64,000 nt of DNA from Meconema thalassinum (GCA_946902985.2 OX336388.2:229578467-229642466), one strand, 5' to 3'; positions 33,397 through 44,585 are shown, numbered from the stretch's first letter. The notes: generated from the sequence alone by a model not told the origin. Program-made: numbers and translations.

Positions 33397-33870
33397 ATGG
33401 AAGGAAGAAATGAAGGAAGAAAGGAAGGATGGAAGGAAGAAAGAAAGAATGAAAGAAAGAAAGAACAAAGGAAGGAAGAAACAAACAAACAAACAAACAA
33501 ACAAACAAACAACTCGCAGAAAGTGGACTCAAGAGGATAAAAATCTACACTCTGGAAGAATGAAGGAAATTGGAAGCAAAGGAAATTGAATACAGTGGAC
33601 ATTCATCGTACCATCCAAATGGGTTATTCGAAAGAAGAAGAAGAAAAGAGATAGGTTGGTAGGACACATACTAAGCCACCCAGGAATAGCAAACTTAGTT
33701 ATGGAAGGAAGGGTGAAGCACAAGAACTATAGGGTAGACCAAGGTTAGAATACGTTAAACACATTCTCTCGGATGTAAAATTTGATAGCTATTTAGAGAA
33801 TGAACAACTAACTCTGGACAGGGAGGCATGGAAAGCTGCATTAAACCAGTCAAAAGACTGAACACTCGAA
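31587..33870 (+). pseudogene. LINE C-terminal remnants around a purine tract
   Basis: 31591-32220 reads VLRRVGEKRCF, then KYIYNKRNLSWNSK, SETLYWAETLKLTR, ERRILRKILGAKRNNNAEYK, RKRRLQFLGHIYRMENSRLT and ends [11 protein letters not shown]. After the tract, 33513-33590 gives [18 protein letters not shown], the final block of the same LINE protein, then an ATTCGAAAGAAGAAGAAGAA end. From 33640 a second-clade remnant follows (RDRLVGHILSHPGIANLVME, then LEYVKHILSDVKFDSYLENE). Stops and frameshifts throughout. The open relative at 34105 shows that the EFQEK and RKWT blocks are normally only about 10 residues apart. Confidence 0.8.
32221..33480 (+). repeat. GAAA/GGAA purine tract, about 1.26 kb
   Basis: Irregular GAAA and GGAA tetranucleotides with occasional AATG/ACTG interruptions, followed by about eight CAAA units (33480-33510). 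Such repeats lack stops, which creates long spurious Lys/Glu/Arg (plus) and Phe/Leu/Ser (minus) open frames. The tract sits precisely between two adjacent parts of a LINE C-terminus. All-purine strands can form triplex or other non-B DNA. Confidence 0.95.
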
Positions 33871-34104
33871 CCAAAAATGTAAAAGCAATAATGAGAATAA
33901 TAAAGGACGTGAATTACATAGTCTAATTCATTGGCATTGATATGAAAATTAGGTGAGACGAACAAATGGTTAACTCTATTGCAGAAATCTTCAGAGGAAA
34001 CTCCATCGCCAGGAAATATAAATGTTCTTGAGGCAGTCCATTTCTTCTAAGATCTAAATTTAAGAGCGATGTCCAGACTTTTCTTCTTCTTGTTTCGAAT
34101 GGGC

Positions 34105-36412
34105 CTACTTTGGACCACGCTTGTTCAACTGTTGAGCTTTGATCTTTGCCCAGTGTTGTCGCATTTTCTGCCGGTGTAACTCCTTCCTTTCATCTGTCCA
34201 AGGGGTACCTTTCTTCCGGGGTTTTTCCTGAAATCCATGGACTTCCTTCAGGGCATGTCTCACAGATTGCCTGTCTTGAAGATCTGATATTCCCAGTTCA
34301 TTAATGTCTTTCTCAGTTTCTGTCAGCCAAGTGGTACGAACCTTCTTGTTCTGCCAGAAAGTGAACAGCCTATTGGTCAGTCTTTTGGGAGGCAATCTTG
34401 CCACATGACCATAGAATGCTACTCTCCTTTTCCTAGCACAGTCAGAGAGCCTTTCTATATGTTCGTAGAGCTCGGAATTGTGCCGCCTACGGTATTCCTC
34501 ATCTTCCTTTACCGGACCTAGGATCTTCCTGAGAATTCTCCTCTCTCTGACTTCCATTTTCTCCATCAGACCACTTCGGTTCAATGAGAGACACTCCATG
34601 GCATACAGGGCTTCTGGTCGTATGACTGAGGTGTAGTGCTTCAGTTTCAGGTTGCGTGACAGGCATTTCTTGTTGTAGATGTTCTTTGTCAGTCGATAAG
34701 CCAGTTCCAGCTTGTTGACTCTCATGGATAATGATGCTCTTTCTGATAAGTTGGGTTCAATCCATTCGCCGAGATACTTAAATTTCTCAATCCTCTTGAT
34801 TTTTCCCTGTTCTAGTAGCATCTCTCTGTTAGCTTCTTTGATGTTGGTGAAGAATTCTGTTTTTTCCAGCGACACTTGAAGACCCACTTTGGCTGCCTGT
34901 CTTCTGAGGCAATTGACCTGCATTGTTGCTGTATCCAGAGAATCGGCAATAAGTGCCATGTCGTCAGCAAAGGCCAGGCAATCTACAACCAGTCCTTCCT
35001 TCCTACGCCCCAGGTATATCCCACTCTGGACACCCATATTGGTCAGTTCCTTGCGCCATTCTCTCACAACCTTTTCAAGGACACAGTTGAAAAGAAGTGG
35101 AGAAAGTCCATCCCCTTGTCTCACCCCTGTTTTTATCTCGAAGCTTGCTGAGACCTCGCCTCTAAATTTAACCTTGGAATGGGTATTGGTCAAGGTTTCT
35201 AGAATGAGTTTGCGGGTTTTGTTGTCTAACCCTAGTTCTTGGAGAATTCTATTAAGTGTTTCCCTATCAACAGAGTCGTAGGCCTTCCTAAAATCAACAA
35301 AGGTGACAACCACCTTGCGGTTTCTCAATTTGGAGTATGCAAGTACAGTTTTCAGGTTGAGGATCTGTTCAGCACAGGATCGGCCCTTCCTGAAGCCTCC
35401 CTGATATTCTCCGAGTTGACTGTCCAGTTGACTTTCTGCCCGTGTTAGTAATGCCTTGGAGAAAATCTTGTATGTTACCGGGACGAGAGAAATCCCACGG
35501 TAGTTGTTTAGGTCAGTAAAATCTCCTTTCTTGTGGAGGGGATGGATCAGAGCTGAGGTCCAGTCAGGTGGTAATTTCTCTGTTTCCCAGATGTTCTGTA
35601 TGATCTCGGTGAGTTTGCACACAGCATTGCTTCCAGCACATTTCCAGAGTTCACCAACAATGGAGTCCTCTCCAGCTGCCTTGTTGTTCTTAAGAAGTTG
35701 AATGATTTCACGAACTTCTTCCAGTGAAGGAGGCAGCGAGTCCGGGTTTGGTGTTGTTTGTATGTAGTCAAAGTCTTCGCTGGGTGGATCACAGTTGAGC
35801 AAGTTCTTAAAATACTGAGCTAAGAGGCGACAGTTGTCCTTGTCGTTAAAAGCCAGTTTGCCCTGTGAGTCTTTGAAGTGGAGACTTGGTGGAGTGTATT
35901 TTCCGAGTGACTGCTTGAATGTTTTGTAAAAGTCTCTGGTGTTATTTTTAGCGAAGTTCTCTTCGATTTGGGTTAGTTGGTTGCGTGTGAAGGCCCGTTT
36001 GGTTCCTCGGATTATCTTGGTTGTAAGCTTCCTTTGTTCCAAGTAGTTCTCCCAATTTTCCTTAGTCTTTTTAGAGTTCCATTTCATCCAGGCTGTCTGT
36101 CTTTGAGCTATTGTGTTGTCACAGTCTTCAGTCCACCACGGATGTTTCTTTCTTCTAGTGAGGGGAGCAAGTTCACTAGCCGTCTTGACAAGAGCTTCTT
36201 TCAGTTGGTCCCAGTTGTTAAGATCTGCACTGTTCAGTCTTCGACTGACTTCTTGATTGTTCTTAAGTCGCTCTATATCAAATCTGACCATCTTGGAGGT
36301 TCTGTGTAATCTATTGTTTCTAGGTTGGAGTCGCAGTTTGATCTTTGAGAGGTAGTGGTCTGAGTCCAGATTGGCGCTTCTTAATACCTTCACGTTTTGT
36401 ATTGATACCAAT
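34105..36412 (-). CDS. LINE reverse transcriptase ORF, 5'-truncated but open
   Basis: About 770 uninterrupted codons. The start is the very end of an apurinic-type endonuclease (VLRSANLDSDHYL). Then comes the RT: KNNKAAGEDSIVGELWK, LIHPLHKKGDFTDLNNYRGI, TFVDFRKAYDSVD (first catalytic Asp), GVRQGDGLSPLLFN and CLAFADDMALI (catalytic Asp pair, about residue 491). After KFKYLGEWIEPN there is a C-terminal region with KILGPVKEDEEYRRRHNSEL and a basic end (PWTDERKELHRQKMRQHWAK). It would copy its own RNA at a nicked genomic site, but with the endonuclease missing this copy is a typical 5'-truncated insertion. The 3' end (ATTCGAAACAAGAAGAAGAA, 34080-34100) is an AAG run. The open frame implies a young copy. 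The general type is endonuclease-RT LINE; the exact clade needs a tree. Confidence 0.92.
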
Positions 36413-36439
36413 TTCTTTTTTTTGTGACAATCACACAAG

Positions 36440-37171
36440 TTTCTATGTTCTTTCTCACTTTTTTCATATAAAAATGAAAACTACAGCGCACCTTACTACA
36501 TCACATCACAGGTGAAAAGAAGAAGGATTTCTTTTTATTCCAACCATTGTCAAGCGTGTTCTTGTTTTAACCAAGAAACCTAATTGAAATGGCCTTCCAC
36601 CAATCTTGCGCTTTACTGCCATTCATTTTTTACACCTCTTCTGTCTCTCTCCCGCTTCTTGCCTTGCCATTGTATTCTCATGGGATCTCCAAGAAAGAAT
36701 ATTTTCTTTGAACCTCCCTCATTCCTCCACCCTCACCTTCCTCCACTGTTTGTGACTTCACATATTTCAAAAAACTCTCCGGAGATCTTTTTTATTGCCA
36801 ATATAAAAGTTGCAGGTCTGATGATTATAACTCAGCCAGTTATCAGCCTGCCAATGGAGAGGAAGAGAGAGATCCAGGTGAGGCTTCTTTCAGGTAATTA
36901 TCCTCTTTTTATGGATTCTCTTTCTTTCAGGAGGAAGCTGGAGACGAGAAGGGGACAAAAACGGAGGAGTTATCAATGACTATAAATTACTATTATCTTA
37001 CCAAAGAAGAAAGGCTTCCGTTTGAAGATTAAGGCACATGCTACCTAGCTCGTTTCCAGTTTTATAATCAGAATATATTACCTTTTACTTGAGCTTTCTT
37101 TATATAATAATAATGATAATAATAACCTTTTCATACCAAACGAAGGTAATTGTAGTTCGGAGAAATATGGA
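36440..37171. other. No gene recognised
   Basis: A 131-codon plus frame (36584-36979) has no known domain. Within it, CAG|GTGAGG (36868) and a pyrimidine-rich TTTCTTTCAG (36931) could be a very short intron, but support is weak. A small AAT run is near 37107-37125. Confidence 0.35.
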
Positions 37172-37541
37172 AGAAATTATAACCAACAAGATATCATAAT
37201 ATTTCCGATTATTTCTAACCGGCACACGCATGACATTGTTGCCAACATGCTTTTACGCGTGCTGATAGATCCAATGTCTAACTGCATGTAACATCCATTG
37301 GACTTCAACCAAATTTTGTATTCTGTACCTTAAGAGATGGAACTAAGAATATATTCAGTCACCAGGGCTGCCAACTGTAGTGCTCTAGTAGGCTACATTA
37401 TACCAGGAATTTTTCGAACTAATTGGACATTTCGATAGTACCAACTTAATTTCTTCATTATTCTTTATATAGGTTCATATACTGTAGAATAATCATTGGC
37501 ATGAAAAGTAGGGTCTTTAGTTCGTCACGGAACTTCTTGTT
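37172..37541 (-). mobile_element. Family A fragment, copy A3
   Basis: The 5' third of a family A element in reverse, ending (plus strand) GGAACTTCTTGTT and including AGGGCTGCCAACTGT. The 3' part is missing. It is followed by ATATATTAGTATGAT, the same flank as D2 and (inverted) A1. Confidence 0.8.
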
Positions 37542-37714
37542 ATATATTAGTATGATGATGATGATATACTGTAACATTGTGAAACAGCGTAAAGATCCAA
37601 ATACTCACATACAATAACCGGCACAAAGAGTATAAAATTAGACTCAAAATCACGTCTCGTTTCGGACCCCACAAAATAACTCTATAAATAAAACAGTTCG
37701 TGTAGAGACTAACA

Positions 37715-38058
37715 TAGACTAACATCGCTCGGCGTTGACCGTGTTTTATAAGACATATTTAGGTTTTACTCGCTAACCGTTGGAGATACATGAAAAGTGA
37801 TAAGGACCTTTCGGATAGGAAATTAAATTTTAAAGCTCGTATGTGTCATCAAAAGTTTGCTATTTCTTAGCGTTCTCTTTTTATTTAAAATGAAAGTATG
37901 AAAATAGTTGCCATTTTTAAATAGTGCAAAATATCGAAATCAAAACTATGCTATATGTAAACCTGGTAAATCAGCTACATCCATGCAAAATTTCATTTAA
38001 ATCGGACCAGTGGTTTTTGCGCGATTGAGTAATAGACAGACCGACAAACACCATCTCA
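37715..38058 (+). mobile_element. Family B element, copy B2, tail-to-tail with D2
   Basis: Shares with B (12051-12639, inverted) the blocks GTTGACCGTGTTTTAT, CGCTAACCGTTGGAGATACA and GCATGCAAAATTTCATTTAAATC-like ends. Its terminal hairpin is the same hairpin that terminates D2, exactly as B is joined to A1. Internally shorter than B. Confidence 0.65.
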
Positions 38059-39576
38059 TTTTTAGCCTATTTTCAATTTTGAAAAAATAGGCTTATGAGA
38101 TCCCCTTTTGTCCGTGTGTGTGTGCGTGTGCGTGTGGGTGTGTGTGTGTGAGGTGTGTGTGTGTGTCCCCTAATAAAATCTAAACGGCTGGAGCGATTTC
38201 AATGAAACTCGGTAAGTTCATAGCGCTATTCCCGGCGACCTCGACCGTGCCCTTCAAATTTTGTTACGTCTCATCAATCCAACATGGCGGCCATGCGAAA
38301 TATTTCACTAGCATTCAATATCTCCGAAACTATTACCTATATCACCCTGAAATTGTGTACTGTGATAAAGGGCACTACTAGAAGTTCACCCATGAGACTT
38401 TCAAAAACCTGGTGACTACAAAACCAACATGGCGGCCAAGCGAAGTTGAGACTTTTAAATAGACTTTTCTCGCGATCTAACTATCCAAACGTAATGAAAC
38501 TTGGTACAGCAATTGTTACACATTGTAATGCACTGGAGTATAATTTAGTTCAATTGTTTACATAACCTCAAAATGGCGGCTGTGCGAAATATTTCACTGA
38601 CATTCTATATCCCCGAAACTATTACAGATATCACCCTGCAATTTTGTACGGTGATAGAGGGTACTGATACAAGTTTACCTATGTATATTTCATTAACCTG
38701 TAAAGTACAAAACGAACATGACGACCAAGCGAATTTGAAATATTTTAATAGACTTTTCTCGTGATATTACTCTCTGAGCGCCGTGAAATGTGGAATAGTA
38801 AATGACTTTGCAGTTTGTAATGCACTGCCATATAATTTAATTCAATTGTTTACATAACCTCAAGATGGCGGCTGTGCGAAATTTTAAAATTAAGTTTTTA
38901 TTTCTTGTGTCGTAATCATGCGATCGAAGTGAAAGTTTGAATAACGAACCTAGGCAATAATTGTCCTTGAATAGTACATAACTGTATGGCCTATACATAT
39001 AACAATCCTAAATGGCGAGCTTCTGAAATATTTAGACGGTTCTCAATATCTATGAATCTTTTACAGCAACCAAACTGAATTTTTTAATGTTCATAGAGAC
39101 TAGGAACATATGTTCACCTATAGGACTTTCAGTAATCTGGTGAGCACAAATCCAACTTGGCGGCGACGCGAAGTATAAATATTTAAATGGACGTTTCTCG
39201 CGAATTAACTATCCGAGTGCCGTGAAACGTTGCACGCTAAATGCTTATACAAATGTTGATCCACTGGCATCTAATTTATTTCAATTGTTTGCATAATCAC
39301 AAGATGGCTGCTGTACGTAATTTTAAAATCTCGTTTTTACTTCTTGTGTTCTAATCATGCGATTGAAATTTGTATACCACACGTACACAATAATCTTAAT
39401 GTAATAGTACAAAAATAAAAATCCAACCTGGCGACCATCTGAATGATTTAGACGGTTCTCAATATCTACGAATCTGTTACAGCAATTAAACTGAAATTTT
39501 GTATGTAGATAGAGGCAATTAACATGAGTAGGATATATGAAAATAGGCTGTATAGTTCTTCACGGCACTACTTGTT
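38059..39576 (-). mobile_element. Family D element, copy D2
   Basis: In minus orientation it starts AACAAGTAGTGCCGTGAAGAACT, has AGCCTATTTTC near the start and ends in a hairpin (AGCCTATTTTC...AAAATAGGCT, 38064-38093) next to a GT-rich microsatellite (38110-38165). The body carries several roughly 290-bp modules, each with GGCGGC..GCGAAATATTT and CGAAACTATTAC blocks (near 38286, 38576). No ORF. Confidence 0.7.
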
Positions 39577-39591
39577 ATATATTAGTATGAT

Positions 39592-40205
39592 ATACAAATT
39601 GATGACTTGAGAATTGAACAAGTGAAACAATTTTGTTATCTGGGTAGTATAATCACAGAAGACAATAGTGCTTCAAGGGAGGGAAGAGAAGGATTGCATT
39701 GGCAAAACAGGCATTTATGACAATGAAAAACATTTTACCCAGCAAACATATGAAGATGCAAGAAAATCCTTTGCAAAATCATTTGTATGGAGTACACTCC
39801 TCTATGGAAGTGAAAGTTGGACTCTGGGTAAATTGGAAAAGAATCGACTTGAAGCTGCTGAAATGTGGAAAAGGTGGAAAATGACAAGAACGAGCTGTTT
39901 AGAAAGAAAAACCAACCTGGAAGTCTTAAGGGAAGTCAAAGAAGAGAGAAGATTAATGAAGGAAATGGGAAAGAGAAAAATACAATGTATTGGCCATGTC
40001 ATCAGACACAACACTTTGATCGTTAACATTCTTGAAGGGAAAATGGTGGGAGAGAAAGTAAGAGGACGGCCTAGGACGAAGTATTTGGAAGACATCAAGA
40101 ATAGAATGGGATGTGACAATTACATGGAACTGAAACGAACCGCCAACGACAGAAGAGAGTGGTTGCATCGACAAGGCGTTAGCCTTTACAATATGAATGA
40201 AGGAA
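39592..40205 (+). pseudogene. LINE remnant (second clade)
   Basis: It reads IEQVKQFCYLGSIITEDN, then FAKSFVWSTLLYGSESWTLG, RLEAAEMWKRWKM, then GHVIRHNTLIVNILEGKMVG and GRPRTKYLEDIKNRMGC. This is the post-RT region of the second LINE clade. One frameshift near 39700; the rest of the frame (39668-40190) is open. Confidence 0.82.
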
Positions 40206-41049
40206 ACCATATCTCGCATTTGCGGATAATCAGGTGATACTAACTGAAGATGAGGAGACTGCTATCAAACAGCTCGAAATACTGAAAGAATGTGCAGAAA
40301 ATGTGCGACTACAGATCTCGTTCGAGAGGACTATATTCCTGTGTTCAAAGACAGATGTCACGAGTCAGAAAACAAAATACGGTATAATCGACAGGGTCCC
40401 GCACATTAATTACCTCGGAAAATTCATCGAGCCGACAGGACTTGAAAAAATGGCTCAATAAAATCGTCTCCAAAAAGTCAAAAAGGCGTTAGGGTTAGTC
40501 CAAAACATCTACAGCAAGTGATCTATGATAAAACAGACAAACGTTCGGCCCTACAACACAAAACAGTCTGCGATACTCTGACACTTAACAATGAACATGA
40601 ACTTGAAGAAATCAAAAAATGTAGAGGGGAAGATCATTAGGAAAATCTTAGGAGCAGGATAAACCCAAGATGGATACAGGCTACAATCAATCAAAACAAC
40701 AGAACAGTATTCAGACATCGAAATTGATATTAAGGAAAGACGAATGAAACTCTTTGGTCATCTCACGAGACTACCAGAAAATCGATTGACTAAAAGGATA
40801 ATAGATTATGATACCTCTCTCGAGAACTCAACAATTTGGCTACAAGAATTTCGAAAGGACCTCAAAAACGCAACCATAAGTTCAACAGACAGGGGCACCT
40901 TTAGACACAAAGTAAAAAATTGGGAAGTTACATCAGAGCAACCAAAACAAAAAATGTACGGACCAAAGTGTTTGGAAGAACGTAAACAAGCCTTCTCGAA
41001 AAGAAGGGGAACCTATTGGAACAACCAGGAGATTGAGTTATTTGCCTAA
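40206..41049 (+). pseudogene. LINE RT-C-terminal remnant (first clade)
   Basis: It begins at the RT catalytic box (LAFADNQVILTEDEETAI; the usual FADD is FADN) and continues INYLGKFIEPTGLEK, KIIRKILGAG, RRMKLFGHLTRLPENRLTKR and ends with KCLEERKQAFSKRRGTYW. Several stops. It is placed directly after the previous remnant, with the reading moving from one clade to the other near 40200. Confidence 0.82.
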
Positions 41050-41225
41050 CGTCAGGCCTCGGCAGCCGGCACAGTTCATATCCTCGCCGCTAGTTGGGGG
41101 CTTCATTCATTCCATTCCTGACCCGATCGGAGACTGGAAGCAGGCTGTGGATTTTTCATTTGCCTAACGTCTTCCATTTATTGGGAGAATTTTCTTAAGA
41201 GGAAATAAATAAACAATTATAGTAT
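41050..41225. repeat. Short interspersed sequence, SINE-like
   Basis: A GC-richer block (CCTCGCCGCTAGTTGGGGGC, then TTCATTCATTCCATTCCTGA) unlike the LINE before it. It contains two copies of TTTGCCTAACGTC (41040 and 41158), which could be a target duplication around an insertion of about 118 bp. No tRNA-like boxes seen. Confidence 0.4.
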
Positions 41226-41282
41226 TGATCTTTTCAGATTCCATTTATTATTATTATTATTATTATTTATATTATTATTTTA

Positions 41283-41850
41283 CATCGTTATGCCCTACTC
41301 AGGCAATGTGTTGGCCTTCTTTTCCTCCCAGAATCTCTTCATCCTCTCGCTAAGCTCCTTCCTTCGTTCTCCTGTCCCAGTTACAGCGGCTCTGGTGTTG
41401 GGCTAGTCTCCAAATTGGCGATTGTCGATTTACATCTGTCCCGTACAATGCCACCTGAGATGATGATTTCCTCGAGATCTGTTACAATCGGTTTTTAATG
41501 ACAAGGACATTATTATTTTAGCTTATTATAGTTCTATCTGATATGTGTCCATAAACTTTCAACCTTCTTTTCCGAAAAGTGTGAGAGATTTTTACAGAAT
41601 GACAACATATGTATTGGGATGATTTTTCCTCCATATTCCCTTTATAAAAACTTGACCAATTAAACTTTTCCTTTATTGTTTCTCTATATCTTTGGTAAGA
41701 GAACAGCCTCCAATGAATATGGATTCTGCTAGTTATACCGTTTCAGGTTTGATTACTGTATTATAGTGTCTAAGTTTTGTTTTCCGAGATATTAATTCTT
41801 TATTACGGTATACTTGTTCCAAGTGATCCTGTAAGCTTTCATTAATTAGG
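41283..41850 (-). pseudogene. LINE C-terminal remnant (first clade)
   Basis: The minus strand gives RKTKLRHYNTVIKPE-like and LIGQVFIKGIWRK-like pieces, then a C-terminus with EMKRFWEEKKANTLPE. Many stops and frameshifts. Flanked on both sides by ATT runs (41248-41272 and 41848-41873). Confidence 0.65.
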
Positions 41851-41995
41851 AAATTATTATTATTATTATTATTTAATATCGTTACGAATATACATAGTTT
41901 ACAAAATTCAGAAAGAATGTAGATATTTTATGAATTTCCTTTCAATTCCTACTCATTTCTTTACCAGAAAATTTACAATTTAAATTATATTATTA

Positions 41996-42809
41996 CAAGA
42001 TGATCTGGTGATATTTTCAAATTCCATTGATACGGCAGAAGAACAACTTAACCAACTGAAAAATCAAGCACTGAAGGCTGGGCTTCAAATCTCCTTTGAG
42101 AAGACACAATTCATGACAAACCTAAAATCAGCGCCCAGGGAACTGGAGGCCGGACTAGGAAAAGTTCAGAAGGCAGGAAAGTTTAAATACCTCGGTGAAT
42201 GGATAGAGCCTAACCTATCAGAGAAAGAAGCCTTCGTGTCACGCATTAATAAAATGGAAATGGCATACAACCTGACTAAAGACATCTACAATAAGAGATC
42301 GATATCCTTAAACGCCAAAATTAGACATTACTGCACTGTTATTCGACCAGAGGCTCTGTATGCGGCAGTGACTCTAACAATGAACAAGAAAGGTCTAATG
42401 GAAAAACTAGAGGCGAAAGAAAGGAAGATTTTGAGGAAAATCCTAGGTCCCATCAAAGAAAACAGCGAGTACAGAAGGCGTCACAACCACGAATTGTACA
42501 AGCACGTGGAGAAGATCAGTGACACGATTCGAAAAAGAAGGATTGCCTTTTATAGCCACGTGACACGAATGAGCCCAGGCAGGATATCAAAACGGATATT
42601 GACGTACTTTCAAGATAAGAAAACCAAAGGGGCATGGTTCACGGAAGTTGAGAAAGATCTACGTGAAATGGAAATTTCCTCTAAAGATATCCAGGAGCGT
42701 GTCCCACTTCAGGAAAAACTTCGTACGCACAAAGGTTTCCAGGAAAAGCCAAAGCTGAAGACAGGGAAGGCGTGGTCCCAAGAGAGAAAAGAACAACACC
42801 GGAGACGGG

Positions 42810-42812
<3 letters not shown>
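41996..42812 (+). pseudogene. LINE RT-C-terminal fragment, long open frame
   Basis: It begins at the RT catalytic Asp pair (DDLVIFSNSIDTAEEQL), then LQISFEKTQFMTN, KFKYLGEWIEPNLSEKEAF, RHYCTVIRPEALYAAV, RKILRKILGPIKENSEYRR, RRIAFYSHVTRMSPG and AWSQERKEQHRRR. It is open for about 270 codons and closely resembles the intact ORF at 34105, but lacks everything before the catalytic box. The 3' end runs directly into an AAT tract. Confidence 0.88.

Positions 42813-42880
<68 letters not shown>
42811..42880 (+). repeat. AAT/TAA run at a LINE 3' end
   Basis: About 23 trinucleotide units, encoding a spurious polyasparagine tail on the LINE frame. Confidence 0.95.
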
Positions 42881-42881
<1 letters not shown>

Positions 42882-43252
42882 TATTGTATGTCTACCCCTT
42901 ATTATTCCTGTTTTCCAACGGGTTCGGGGATGAGATGCGATGGAAGTCTTTGTGGCGATGGTTTTTACGGCCGGATGCCCTTCCTGACGCCAACCTCACG
43001 AGAGGAGTTAATGAGAGATGAAATGAATGATGGTGAATGAAACTGGGCAAGGATGTGGAGAGAAGCGGCCGTGGCCTGTCAGAAGGTACCGTCCCAGCAT
43101 TTGCCTGGTGTTGAAAATGGGGAAACCACGGAAAACCATTTCAAGGACGGCCGACGGCGGGGCTCGAACCCACGCGTCTACCGAGTCAGCAGAGAGCTTG
43201 GCCCCATGACCTAACGCAGCGCTTTAGCCAGCGTAGCCACTACTGTCGGTAA
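42882..43252 (-). mobile_element. SINE4, tRNA-derived
   Basis: In minus orientation the head reads GTGGCTACGCTGGCTAAAGC with B box GGGTTCGAGCCCCG. Then comes the core GGTTTTCCGTGGTTTCCCCA shared with SINE3. The 3' part reads CTCGTGAGGTTGGCGTCAGG. Both flanks are AAT runs, so a target duplication cannot be separated from the microsatellite. Confidence 0.8.
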
Positions 43253-43276
43253 TAATGATAATAATAATAATAATAA

Positions 43277-43545
43277 GTATATGTCCACAACAACCTGGAT
43301 ACAAGAAGTCAAAAAGGATTTGGAAAGAAATAATATCAGAGAAGAAGATACACCACAGAGATAACTTTTTAGGCAAAAATTGCTAAAAATGGAAGGATTC
43401 CAAGCGAGGAAGGGAAAGTAAACCGGCTCGAAATGGTCCGAGGAAAGGAAGAAGAAACATGGTGAGATGATGGAGGAATACTGGAGGAAGAAGAAGGAAC
43501 AGCAAAGGACAAAGCATTGAAATTGGCTCGTGCTCCCTAGACGAT
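43277..43545 (+). pseudogene. LINE C-terminal remnant (first clade)
   Basis: TTTWIQEVKKDLERNNIREE, then KLLKMEGFQARKGK (stop) and KWSEERKKKHGEMMEEYWRK. Flanked by AAT runs at both sides (43253-43276, 43547-43560). Confidence 0.75.
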
Positions 43546-43684
43546 AATAATAATAATAATATCTATAAAGTTGATCCAGTGATAATTACAGCATTGCAAA
43601 CAGTAATGATATATTTGGTGGATTAATTTGTATATACAACAAGGTGTTACTTCGATTGCGTCAAGATTCATTCCCTTTGAGAGA

Positions 43685-44320
43685 CTTTTATCATTTCAAA
43701 TGTTCTTGTCGACTTCATCGTTATGCTTGTGTCATAAGTTATGCGTTACGGAGACGGAGACGGTGACGTCATGCAGCCGCGCGGGAAGCCTAAGTTAATG
43801 GGTAATGGAGTCTGTTGAAAGAGTCCTGGGGCGTCGAGCGACCTGGGGCTTCGAGCAAAGCGAAAAGAATACAGGGTGACTCCTAAAGAGGTGTACAGAT
43901 GCCAGATAAGAATACAGGGTGACTCCTAAAGAGATATACAATATGCCAGATAAGAATAAAAGTTGACTCTTAAAGAGGTGTACAAAATGTCACACAAGAA
44001 TACATGGTGACTACTAAAGAGATATACAAGATGCCAGATAAGAATACAGGGTGCCTCCTAAAGAGGTGTGCAGGATGTCAGAGCAAAATGCAGGGTGACA
44101 CTTAACGAGGTGTACAGTATGTTCGATTCAATTCAAATACAGGGTGACCCTTAAAGAGGTGCCCGCGCAGGAAGCCTATGCTATGGGTAATGGAGTCTGT
44201 TGAAAGAGTCCTGGGGTTTCGAGCGAAGCGAGAAGCACTCCAGAGCCTTCATAACATGTGTAGCATTTGTAGCATGCGTCATTTGTATTGATATAACGTC
44301 TAGTCTTTCAGACTGACTGT
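43685..44320 (+). repeat. Repeat G, copy 1, with 43-bp tandem array
   Basis: It starts CTTTTATCATTTCAAATG and ends with a small hairpin AGTCTTTCAGACT. It contains GTGACGTCATGCAGCC near 43764 and a tandem array (43865-44165) of about seven 43-44 bp units of the form ACAGGGTGACTCCTAAAGAG plus GTGTACAGATGCCAGATAAG. Inverted copy at 53350-54152; fragments at 61398-62161. No ORF. Confidence 0.8.
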
Positions 44321-44347
44321 AATTTTCTTCAATGAGACAATCTAATT

Positions 44348-44585
44348 GTGAGTCTTTTGTGGTTCTCTCTGTCGTTTAACCCGTTATCATCGTTGTTGAA
44401 TGCGATACGAAGTGGCTTTCCGATTTGGCACTCGGGCAGAACAATCCACCATCTTTCTTATTTGATGTACATAAATGATATAAAACTATTCGCACTCTCT
44501 GAAAAGCATATGCATAATCTGGTTGCTATCACAGTTTCCTCTTCTGCAGACATCGGTATGTCCTTCGAATTAGATAAATATCGTA
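44348..44585 (+). pseudogene. LINE reverse transcriptase fragment (RLE-type clade)
   Basis: SLSFNPLSSLLNAIRSGF, then HHLSYLMYINDIKLFALSE resembles the catalytic box of LINE RTs with YMDD (here YIND), followed by SSADIGMSFELDKYRT. The sequence type matches the clade represented at 60993-62570. The changed catalytic residue and short length make it a remnant. Confidence 0.65.

Noticed and set aside
32185..33602. Long open frames (about 320-460 codons) on both strands over the purine tract
   Set aside because: They arise because GAAA/GGAA repeats contain no stop codons; the products are pure Lys/Glu/Arg or Phe/Leu/Ser runs.
35977..36309. Plus-strand ORFs over the LINE at 34105-36412
   Set aside because: They are shadows of the minus-strand reverse transcriptase frame.
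36868..36940. Micro-intron in a host gene
   Set aside because: GT...AG with a pyrimidine tract exists but the surrounding frame has no recognisable protein and such signals are common by chance.
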